Part shown: positions 22,001 through 34,000 of the stretch, one piece after another
Layout: every line of letters begins with the position of its first letter
Position numbering within the stretch: position 1 is the stretch's first letter
DNA from: Cyprinodon diabolis
Lineage: Eukaryota > Chordata > Actinopteri > Cyprinodontiformes > Cyprinodontidae
Assembly (NCBI GenBank): GCA_030533445.1
Contig: CM060081.1
Coordinates: 4,103,815-4,167,814 of the forward strand
DNA length: 64,000 nt
Direction of reading: 5' to 3'
Made by a program: the position numbers and the translations under genes
Notes under the pieces: model-generated
What the model was told of the DNA's origin: nothing
The model's input: the letters and a program-made list of their open reading frames with translations, nothing else
Database searches by the model: none

Positions 22001-25000
22001 TCAAACTTTCAGCTGGTAAAATGATGTAGGAATGGGTTGAGGTCAACCAAGGTCACTCCTCCAAGGAGCTGTAGAAATGACATCATGGAGCAGGGCGCGT
22101 GTTTGTTTGATCAGCACTGTGCCCGATGTGTGTGTGTTCAGAGAGGTGAATATGCGGCAGCTGCTAATTGGCTGAATGATTAAAGGACATGATCTGTTGA
22201 AGTGGTTTCACACACAGATATACATGCTGAAGGCAAACAGGTGGTGTGTCCTCACATTTCTAAAGAAACACAGATTTACCCCGACAGATGGCCGCTGACG
22301 TTCAACGACATGAACTTGGAGGAGTGGCCTCTGTCTTTTATATCCTTCTGAGGACCTGAATCCGTTCCTGAAGCTTCTCTCTCTTCTTGGAGGATTTCTG
22401 TTTGTCTCTGAGCTGTTAAAGCAGCATGCGTTTCTACGGATATCTCAGCATCAAGGATGGCGCTGACGCACTGAAGCACATCCTGAACATGTAGATTTAA
22501 TGCCGTTCAATGCTAAAAACAAAAATGGACCTTGAACAGACCTCAATAGGGCGAACTGTTGATGAACGCTCTGACGGAGGTTTGGTCGTGTTGATAATGT
22601 CTATCTGATCTCATCCTTTTTCGTGGTAGCATCAACAAATTCTGTCAAGATTTCAGCACTTTCTCGATTGAAAGGAGCTCTTCCTTTTGTTTTTCACATC
22701 AGGTCTTTATGTTTTGATCTGTTTCCAGGGTAACGTCACCACTTTTTCTCCTCACTTAATTAAGGGGTTCTTCCTATTTAGGTCTGGACCCCTGTTGGTA
22801 AACTGCAAAAATGTATCTTTAAAAGTTGGGTAGGGTTCTCGCGATCCGGTCTGTATCATCTCATCTCTCTTTAAACAGCTGCCTCAATTAAATGGCTTAA
22901 TTATGCATCATATTCATAGTAGTGTTGTATACTATATGAACGTCCCTCAGCAAATGATTAAAGTTATGGTAGTAAAAAACAGCAATGGGAATTTCCATTT
23001 ATTAAAATTTATGTTGGCTTTATGAACTGATCTTTAGGAATTGATACGCAAAACTTTTCAGAATTGTAAATTAGGAGGACTTTCCCTTCCTTGAGCAGGT
23101 TTGATGAACAGATGAGTGTTTTGGTCCCCAAGATAAAGTAATTATCCAAAAACTCCCATTAAAATCTAAAGAATACTCTCAGTCATGGTATGTTTAGTGC
23201 GACTGTAACTTCTGAGACTTTTTCATATCCCGTTCCTTCTCTGAAGGAATGTATGAGAATGTGATGTGTTTTTGTATTTTCATGTGTAATGTTAGCAACA
23301 TTAGCATTTAGCCCTGGTTGGGTTACCATTATTTCCTCGTCTGTGATGCAATTGGTAAAAAGTTAGACCAGCGGAAACTCTTAGCAACTTCCTTTTAGGT
23401 GGGTCCCTGATTGGTGGAATACAGACGAAAGTAGAGCTAGCAAGACAGGCTCATGTTAGCATGTGGATAGCAAGGAGGGCTAATGTTGACATTGGGATAG
23501 CAAGGCGGGCCAATGTTGGCATGGGGATAGCAAGGAGGGCTAATGTTGACATTGGGATAGCAAGGAGGGCTAATGTTGACATGGGGATAGCAAGCAGGGC
23601 CAATGTTGGCATGGGGATAGCAAGGAGGGCCAATGTTGGCATGGGGATAGCAAGGAGGGCCAATGTTGACATTGGGATAGCAAGGAGGGCCAATGTTGGC
23701 ATGGGGATAGCAAGGAGGGCCAATGTTGGCATGGGGATAGCAAGGAGGGCCAATGTTGGCATGGGGATAGCAAGGAGGGCTAATGTTGGCATGGGGATAG
23801 CAAGGAGGGCTAATGTTGGCATGGGGATAGCAAGGAGGGCTAATGTTGGCATGGGGATAGCAAGGAGGGCTAATGTTGGCATGGGGATAGCAAGGAGGGC
23901 CAATGTTGACATTGGGATAGCAAGGAGGGCTAATGTTGGCATGGGGATAGCAAGGAGGGCTAATGTTGACATTGGGATAGCAAGGAGGGCTAATGTTGGC
24001 ATGGGGATAGCAAGGAGGGCTAATGTTGGCATGGGGATAGCAAGGAGGGCCAATGTTGACATTGGGATAGCAAGGAGGGCTAATGTTGGCATGGGGATAG
24101 CAAGGAGGGCTAATGTTGGCATGGGGATAGCAAGGAGGGCTAATGTTGGCATGGGGATAGCAAGGAGCGCTAATGTTGGCATGGGGATAGCAAGGAGGGC
24201 TAATGTTGGCATGGGGATAGCAAGGAGCGCTAATGTTGGCATGGGGATAGCAAGGAGGGCTAATGTTGGCATGGGGATAGCAAGGAGGGCTAATGTTGGC
24301 ACTTTTGCAAGAACGATGTTAATCCAGAGGAACCAAAATCACATTTTGAGCAAGGTTTTAGGTTCACGCTGAAATCCCGGCCAGTCTCACATACTGTAAT
24401 TTCTGGCAGATTTTACCTAAAGCTCAACAAAACACATGATTAAACATGAAAAAAAAAATATTTGGGTGATGACTCCATTAAAAAACCCTCCTACTTTTAG
24501 TGTTTTCAGTGTATTTATTATTAATTTAAACACCCGTTTCATGAAAGTCATTTTAAAAACTTTCATAATTTTCAGATAACTGCTTATGCAGTATGGGGCT
24601 GAACTGTATTCATCCTGATCTTGGATCAGGTGGTAGAAACAGACCAGGGAAGGGATCGGATATCTCTAATGGTCACAGGATTATCTAGTTTCAGAGAGAT
24701 GAACAAACACTTTTCAGTATTAAAAAAAGAATTAGCAGCATTCAGAGCTGAATGTGCAGAAATGGACTTTATAAAACATTTGCCTGCATGGGATGAACAA
24801 GAACTTCAAACTTGGAGAAGCAACATTTATTGTTGAAAAACTAAGCACAAAAGCAACAAATTTAATAAACATGTCTGTATTTGGTAGGATCCAGTATTAT
24901 GTTTTTAATGCACCTTTCTTCCATTATGTTTGATTACTTTCTGACCAAATGTCACCAGAAACTTCCTGTCCCCAGCAGGGGCCCTTTTAAGGTTTAATAC

Positions 25001-28000
25001 TAAAGACTGGCACATAATCTGTTAGTTTAAGCTCTGACCGCACTCAGCAGGAGCAGCAAAAATGCGCATGGTGATTTGTTTTTTATGCTGTTACAAGTTT
25101 AGTTCCGATGTGCTGCTGAAGCATCGTTCCTGCTTTAGCTGCACCATTGAAAAGTGGGTCTGATGCGTGTTGGGCGGAGCTACCCTATCTTTCTTTGCCT
25201 GTAACAATGGCTGTGATTAGTGGGTAAAAAGTAGTTTTATCTGAGCAGTCAGTCAGGGGAGTGATCATAGCGCTCTGCTTCAGCAATGCTGTGTCTGCCT
25301 CCCTGCCAGCTCCCAGATCAGCTTCTCTGATTGGTTGATGTGGTGCGAGCTGTTTAAGTTCGATTTTTCAACTCTGCTGCTTCTGACTGCTAACTGATTA
25401 GACCTTTGTGTCTGATCTGCTAGATCTAAGAATCCAGAGCCACCAGTGTCTCTTTGGTTCAGCGTCTCTTATTAGTGAACCAGAAATTATAGCTAACTTT
25501 TTTTTTCTGAGACAGACTACATCAGCCTGTTCATCCTCCTCTGTTTCTTTCTGTTATCTTTGAAGGTATTGGCTACGCCTCCATCGTGATCGTTTCCCTC
25601 CTGAATATCTACTACATCGTCATCCTCGCCTGGGGTCTCTACTACTTGTTCCAGGTCTGGATAAAAAACATTTTCTTTCTTAGTCGTAGAAATGGCTGTA
25701 AACTTGCTCTGATAGGCCTTCTCATTTGTTGTTCAGTGTTTCCAGCCAGAGTTGCCCTGGGCCAAGTGCAATCAGCCCTGGAACACCGATCAATGCATTG
25801 AGGACACTCTCCGCAAGAACAAAACCATCTATAACGCCACTAACGCCTCCAACGTTACCTCCCCCGTCACAGAGTTCTGGGAGTAAGTTCCATCCAGTCC
25901 TCCCACACACTGCTCTAAATTCCTCCACATTCCTGCTGCTTGATGTTGTGCTTTCTAGCTGAGCATTTAGTGTGGACCTTTGTTTTGCAGACATAATGTG
26001 TTGGGGATCAGCAGTGGCATCGAGGACATCGGCCCGGTTAAATGGGACTTGGCCCTGTGTTTACTCCTCGTCTGGGTCATCTGCTTCTTCTGCATCTGGA
26101 AGGGCGTGAAATCAACTGGAAAGGTAACTAAATGTGAACTGTTATTTAGAGGTTTATTTTTCATTCCTTGCATAATGCGGATGGTAAAACAGGACTTGCT
26201 GTTCTGTTTCTCTCACAAAAAAGAACATTGTTTCTCACATGTTTGTTTTTGCTTATTCAACTATTTTTTTATTATTTAGCTGATAAAACTGATGTTTCTT
26301 TTGGTTTTCAGCTCTTGGCAAACTGAATCCAAGCCCAGTTAACCAGCAGTTCATTTAGAACACAACGTTCTAAACACCTGATAAGAGGCAATAAAGTTGC
26401 TGAAGCTTGTAAAAATTAGCCCTTTGACAGAAATCAAGGTTGGGTCGGTTCTCCTCAAAAAAGGAGGATGAGACTCTCTGCCCTGAAGGTTCATCTACAG
26501 CAGCAGCCATTCAATATTTCCCCACTTTCCTAGATGAGTCTTTCGCTGGTCCCCTACAATAACTTTTTAGACATCTAAAATATTCTTTCAGTCATGATTT
26601 GTGGACATTAAGATCTAAAGGGGAGTGTTATCTCTTGGTCAGACCCTGTAATTCAGTGAAAGGGTGGAGTTAGAGTAAAAAAAGAAAATGCATACCCAAG
26701 AGAAGGCCAGTGGCTGGAAGTTGGAGGGGATTTTGCTGCATTCGGCTGACTTTTGAATGGCAAGGGCCACTTTGAGTGGCTGCTACTGTAAGTCATTGAT
26801 TAGCTGATACCAGTATCGGGCGGGGCCCCGATCCAGCACTAAAATGGTGGCATCGTTATAAGTGAGTAGCAACAAATAGGCCACCGATACCATTTTGAGA
26901 GCCAAAAGTTTAACTATTGTCACCCATTCCAGGTAGGCAATAAAAAGTTCTACTGGATTCACTTTGTATTAGTCTTTTTCCTGCTTCACAAAGGTAGGCA
27001 GCAGCTCGACAAAGCCATGATGGCAATTATTTTACATCCAAGTAGTTAGCAGTTCTTCAGATATACACACAGATTTCAATTTCAAATGGATGGTACTGGT
27101 ATCTGCCAATACCGCACAGCCAGGTATCGGTATCGGGACCAAAAAATGCCGTCGGCGCAACACTAATCAGCATAACCAATAACTATCAGAGCTTTGGGAA
27201 ATTCTTTACTGTGCCTAATAAAAACACCAAACCCCGTTTTCAACCAAAGCTGCATATGCCAAACCCTCATCCTGATGGTCCTTTTGGAGCCTGAAAAGAA
27301 TTATTCACACTGGATGCAATCAGCAAATGTAAACATCGCCATCTGCCGGCAGTGCTTACTCACAACTTTGCTAGGGGTGTGGGAAAAAAATCATTTTGGC
27401 AATATATCAGGATTTTTTTGCTGCCTGATATAATATAAATCTTTTAGTTCCTAGTGTCGATTTTTATTTTAATCAAAACATTTTACCTAAAACTTAGGGA
27501 AAATGGGCTACCATTTTGTGGAGTGTACCACCACTCTGGCAGATGGCGCTGTGGAGGCCTTTTGCTGTGCAACGCAGCGCCATATCTGTAGATGAGGCAG
27601 TCACAGTGGAAGATGTGGACTGACTCAAACCCAAAGCAACATGGATACCAAAATAACTAAACAATAAATATCATCTAAACATCTACAGAGGATGCTTTTT
27701 TATTCTGTAGCACCCAACCCAAGTAGTTGGGCATTAACTCTGTATTAATGTTATGGTACTACTATAGGTGGGGCCCTGGGTACGTTACTTACAACTAATA
27801 TTGTTAAACAGGGGAAATAATATTAAATAGTCTTTTAACTGTATGTAGTAATTTAGAGTTTTTGATATTGACTGTGTCTCCACTTAGCAGGATTTATATA
27901 TGCAACTCTGTATTTAAACCCACTAAGAATAATGATTTTATCTTTTAACCCCTTTTTTCTTTCTTTTTTTTTATCCTTAAATGCAACCATTACTTTTAAA

Positions 28001-31000
28001 TCTTGGTAAATAATGATGACACAACACAAATAAATGTAAATATATGGGTACATTTTAGTAAAAACTTAAATTATGATTTGGGGAAAAAAAATAAAATAAA
28101 AGAGAAAATGTTGAAAAGAAAATGTCCAATATTTCTTTTTTAAGTGTCTCAGTACACTTACAATACTTCAAATGTCTTCACAGACTCAAAATAACAATAA
28201 TTCAGAAAATGACATTCTATAAATTTCTTCCCCTTAACCAGTCCAGATACGTAACCTATCTGAGCTCAGATTTAATAAACTGTTGCAGGCCTGGTTGTTG
28301 CTTGGGTTCGTTGGGACCAGAAAACATAAAAAGGCCGCTTCACTTGTTGAACAAGCAGAAAATAAAATGCACGTGCTTACTCACAAAATCCTTTTGGAAT
28401 AGGTACGAGATCTGATGGAGGTCAAGCCATGTCCATGCCAAACTGAAACTCTTCAACTTGGTTGGAGTTAGCTTCAGACTCGAGAGTTGGAAGTACACCT
28501 TGAAGAAACTGCGACAGGTCTATCCACAGCAGAAGAGTCCAGAGAATTCCTCCCGGTCCACTGTGCATTAGAAGTGGCTATTTAGTTCCATAAATTAAGT
28601 CAAGAGCTTATATACTTAGCATATATAGCTGCTATTACCTCGCGGTAAAATGCTAATATGCTAACTAGCGATTAGCATCATACATTTTATGCACTTACAC
28701 ATTCCGCCTAAGCACAAAAATCATCATATATCGAGTTCTCACTCATCAAAGGGTAAAACAGTCCAAAAACAGGAACGTAGACTCTGCATCCACGGCTATT
28801 TTTTTTTTATGATTCTCCCCTTAACTCTGATGAACAGCCTCCTCCCCGCCCTCAATACAGCTGATTGGATATTCAGTTTACATCATCCAATGTGATAAGA
28901 GAAATTACAAGATTGACAACCTAAAGGAATAGTACACCCAAAACATGATTAGCCTTCATTTTCTACTCACCCCCATGCTGAACAACACTCTGGAGTACTT
29001 TTTTGATATCTCAAATGCATCTGGAGATCTGGGAGGCTTCTTGCTGTCTGCTGACATTCAAATAATGGAGGTCTATGGCGCCCAAGGCAGAAAGGTCCAT
29101 TAAAGTCCACAAAAAACGTGTCAATATTCCTCCATACTGCTCGTCCAATGTATTCCAAGTGTCCTGAGTGGGTAGCGTCCATAATTTACTCGAAACGAAG
29201 TCATTTAGAATGTTTTTAGAGCATAAACAGTAGTGTATAGGATTTCATAGGGACTGTTTGTCTATACACCAAACTGAAAGATAATTGTTCTCTATTTCAA
29301 AAATAATTTGGATTTTAAAATGGAAACAAATTCTATTTTTTTTAGAATTTTTATTTAAAAATTCAATGTATAACATGGATGCATAAAAATCTTATTTTAT
29401 TATATTTTATTATAAGTAACAGATTCTAATAGATAAAAAAAAACGTTTTTTGGAAAAAAACGAACATCTGTAATGGAACCAGATATACTGGGACAGCTAT
29501 GTTGCAGTCACATCGAAAGCTGAGAGGTGCGTTCAGTATGCTTCTGCTCGTCTGTTTGTTCTGCCTCAGGTGGTTTACATCACGGCCACGTTCCCATTCG
29601 TCATGCTTATCGTCCTGTTGATCCGTGGCGTAACTCTGCCAGGTGCTTCTCAGGGCATCAAGTTCTACCTGTACCCTGACCTTGAACGCCTCAAAGACCC
29701 AGAGGTAGGTTCTGCCCTTTGTTTTATGAATGCCTCTTTACTAATTTACTGAGAACTTCCTAGTTGGACCACGCATGTTCTGTGTTTTATTCTGGCTTCA
29801 ACTGAATGTCAATGAAGTTTTTTCATAGAAATTTAGATACTAGGATATTTTAATCAACTGAAGTTATTTAAATTTTTCATTATAAGTTTTATAACCTGGT
29901 ATTTTATAGATGCAAACCTTGTGAAATTATCATAAAATTCACGTTTAATGAAGTATGCTGGTGAAGATTCTCAGTCATTCCAAAAAAGTTAAACAATCCA
30001 CTGGACTTTGTTTCCAAGTTTGAAGCTGTTTCGCTTCCCATCCAGGAAGCTTTTTCCAATTCAAAACGATTTTTCAATTGAAAAGTTTTAATTGAGCGGA
30101 ATTGAGCAGTAAAGCCAAACAGCAGCATGTAGTTAGCAGGCGGCTCCTTATCAGCAGGCCTCAGCCTCTCCGTCGCTCTCTCCTTAAATGGCAGGTGTGG
30201 ATCGACGCCGGCACTCAAATATTCTTCTCTTACGCCATCTGTTTGGGCGCCATGACGTCTTTGGGGAGCTACAACAAGTACAAATACAACTGCTACAGGT
30301 GAGTCGTCAGTTTTCAGGGGGCGGGTGGGGTGTGGTGTGGTAGGGGAGAGAGTGGGTGTGGGGGAGGGGGGTGTCACGGGATCCTTGTGTGTTCATTAAC
30401 AAATCCTCCTCATGACATATGTGTGACATAGGGACTGTTTGCTGCTGGGAGCCCTCAACAGTGGTACCAGTTTTGTGTCTGGCTTCGCAATATTTTCCGT
30501 CCTGGGCTTCATGGCACAAGAGCAAGGGGTGGACATTGCTGAGGTGGCAGAGTCAGGTACGAGGGTTCTGTAAAGGCGGCAGTGATGGTGGGCGCTGCTT
30601 CCTGGTTAATTAATTAAATAACAGTGATTTCCAAAGAAAAACAGCATCGAAACCCAAAAGAGAATTAGCGTTTGCGCTCATTTTCGAACTTGAGTGCCAA
30701 TTTAGCAATCTAAGGGGTTCCCTGATTAAAACACAAATGACGGCATCGGAATATGGAAGCTTCCGCAATCAAACACTTCTTGACAAAAGCAGAGTTTTTT
30801 AGAAGATGAGAACCTATTTGGTCGGTTTGTTCGCGCTCCTTTAACCATGCGAGCTGACGCAGAGGGAAAGATAAAGTTCTGCTGGATCTTTTGTTGTTTT
30901 TTTTGTTTTGTTTTTTTGAGGAAAGCTGCTGTGGGATAGTTTACAGCACGTCTTGTGCCAATGCCATGCTTTACCAGCCGAGGTTTGGTTTCCCTTTCCA

Positions 31001-34000
31001 TATGTTGGTGTTCAGCAGCCTGAGGCCTGTGGTGTTCGGGGTGGTTTCTATGGATACGTTCACACAGTAGCCTTAAGTGACCCAAATCCAATTTTTTTTT
31101 TTTCTTTTTGCCTATATGCGACCTGTATCTGATCTTTTCATGACAGTCTGAACAACTCTGATCAGATTTTTTCCATTGCGACCCAGGCCACTTGGCCATG
31201 TGGTCCTCAATCCGATACAAATCTATTATTAAATGCGACCTGTGGCTAAACAGCCAGGTCGCATTTATCCGACCTGTACGCCATTAATACCCGACAAAGG
31301 TCACTATTTTGCACCTTGCTACGCAGAAGCGGAAAAAGAAAACAACACCCATGGCGGGCGATAATACGGAGAGTGTATTGATGTTTAACCATGTTGAAAA
31401 GATTGTGTTTTTAAGGTTGGGAAATATCGCTAGATGCGCGCCATGTTTATTTCTGTTACCACAGGACACGTTTGCTCTACTGCACATGCGGGACACTTGC
31501 GCTGTATGAATGCAGTTCACACAGGAGATCACATAAAAATCGCATATATTTGGAAATGTGACAGGCAAAGCAAGAAAATCTGATTTCTTAAAAAAAATCG
31601 GAATTGAGTATTAAAGTCCTAGAGAAATCATATGTAAATATCAAATCATTATGGCTCAAATATTTATATAAATGTACTCTTTATCAGATGATATTCACCC
31701 AAAATCTAGAAAATATCCGTAAAAAAAAATAAATCCTGTCTCAAAATATGTGTTTTCTTGTCCATTATCTTATCCAGGCCAGTTAGTTCTACGTCAGCCT
31801 GAACACCTAAATCCGGCCAATCATATATCAACGGTCATCTGTGAATCAAATGTTCTTCGGTCATAGCATCTTGATTCATATGTCGCAGCTAATATGCGCA
31901 ACGGTTGAAATCAGAATCCTTTCCTTTCCCATTGAGTTCCGTCCCAGTGTTCACGGGGATGGACGTCTGCGTCTTCAGCAGGCGTAGCGCTAACAGAACT
32001 GCCAGCGTTGCGAGGCAAGGGCTCAAACATGTACGGCTGGAAGCCTTCTACACCAAACCAATCTTCTGCCGCCCTGGCGTCCTCTTCCACAACATCTTCG
32101 TCCCCGCTTTCCTACTCTAAATAAAAATGGGTGATGGAGGAGACTCATCCACGACCTCCGACACTAAACTCTCCTCCTCTTGCATGTTTCAGCTGTCCAT
32201 AGCGTTCCTTGACAGTGTCGTTTCTAAGTCACCAATTTAGTGCTACTTGGTCCCAATGGAATTTCCAATTGGGACCAAGTAGCAATTGTTGTGGCGATAT
32301 TTCCCACCACGACAATTCTGCCCTCTTGATAAATGACCAATAATTCACTATATTCACTCGTGTAAAGTCGTGCACCACTCGGGAGAATTCTGAAATGCAA
32401 CGGTTGGGACATCCGTTTCCCTACGACTTTAAGGTTGGGAAAGATCGCTGGATGCGCTCCAGGACTACCATCCATGTTTTCTTCCGTTAACAAGGAGCAC
32501 ATTTGCTTGTGATGTCACTACGTTCTCTACTGCGCATGCGGGACACTTGTGTATCAATTCAGTTCAGACAGCAGATCATATACACCTCGCATATATTTGG
32601 AAATGTGAAACGCAACGCAAACGCAAATTGAATTTCCCCCCAAAAAATCGGAGTTGAGCCTTAAGGGCCTGCAGTGTGAACGTAGCCTATGATTGGAGCT
32701 GTTGTAGGGTGACCAGCTTTATCCTTTTGCCTGTGGATTGGGGTCATGTAGCCTAACAATGAAGCTAATTAGTGAAAACTAGAACCCCAGATTACTGTGG
32801 ACGTTTGGTCTCTTTGTCTGAAAGAATCACGCAAGGATTTCATTTTATTATCTACTTCTGAAGACAAGGGTAGAACCTTGATGTTTCATGACTTATTCTG
32901 TGAATCAACAATGTCAAAAAAGGTCTTAAAAACGTCAATAGAGACGGACGACTACTTTGTTTGCAGGAATTTGTTGTGCTGTTTTCTTTCAAATGCTCCC
33001 TACTTTGATTATTTAACCCTCCTTGGTGGCATGCTGTTTAAGAAGGAAACATTCACGACTTCAGAGAAAGTCTTTTTCTTCATCAACAGGTTTTTAAAGT
33101 GACACAAAAAGTCTCAAGATAAGCCAATAAATTTAGCTTAGCAACGATTTCTCAGTTACGCAGCCAGTCAATGCTAACGTTGGGCAGTTCTGTAACGCTA
33201 ACCTGTGTTAGCGTTGGCGAGTTAGCTGAGGTGTTTGTGAGACAGGCACAGATCCACAGATTTTTACTGAGAACAAGGAGCTAAACAATGTAGCCACAAA
33301 AACAGAACAGACTTCAGTAAGGAAAGTTTGAAGCTAAAAGTTGTGTTCAGAAAAAACATGTAGCAGCTAGATTTTGAAGTCCCAACGGCATTAGCTTAGC
33401 ATCATTGTTTAATTAGCTTTAGTTTATTTAGCTCAAGATTGAAAGGAAAATGAAAGCTTCTAAATATCTTAACACATCAGCAACACTGTTCTTAGTCTGA
33501 TGCTTTAGAGCTCTGGGAGCGTTTTTCCTCTTAGGGCCGGGGAGTTTTCAGTCAACGTGGTGTTTGGTTGGATGCCTTGTCATAATTTGCTACCAAATGG
33601 AACATCTTGATATGCCCAACTATCAGCTGTGATGCTGTTCTGCTGTTCTGGCTGCTTCCTTGTTCCTCACTGCAAAAACTGATTTCAAAGGAAGAAAGAT
33701 TTCTCTAATCAGTGTATTTTCCCTTAATTTGAGCAGGTAAATAAGCTGATCTGCCAATGGAAGGAGGATCTTGGGCTTAAAGAGGATTAAATTATGGTCT
33801 GGAAGGGAGATCATAGAGAATATGGCTTTCCGGGCATACACTGTACGAATTTTTTCAATCATTGGACGCAGCTACAGATCACACGGTATGACGAAATTGC
33901 AGGGTTTAAAACAGGGTTTCAGCCGGTCATTAAATTATCATTTTTTTAAATTTAGGCCTTAATTGGCATTGAAATTCATTAAGTCTCATTATTGTGGCAT

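Larger units (their letters stand above)
19284..25565 (+). other. slc6a6: slc6a6 intron 3 (6.3 kb)
   Basis: Holds duplicate copy B (19987-20254), a partial CRE-palindrome repeat (21666-21885) and minisatellite array 2 (23455-24302). The rest, including 20255-21665, 21886-23440 and 24303-25565, shows no gene or clear element. Confidence 0.8.

Noticed and set aside
23461..24300. CRISPR-like direct repeats
   Set aside because: Units are head to tail without spacers, and the DNA is vertebrate.
23451..24372. 303- and 283-codon frames on opposite strands
   Set aside because: Same minisatellite artefact, located in an intron of slc6a6.
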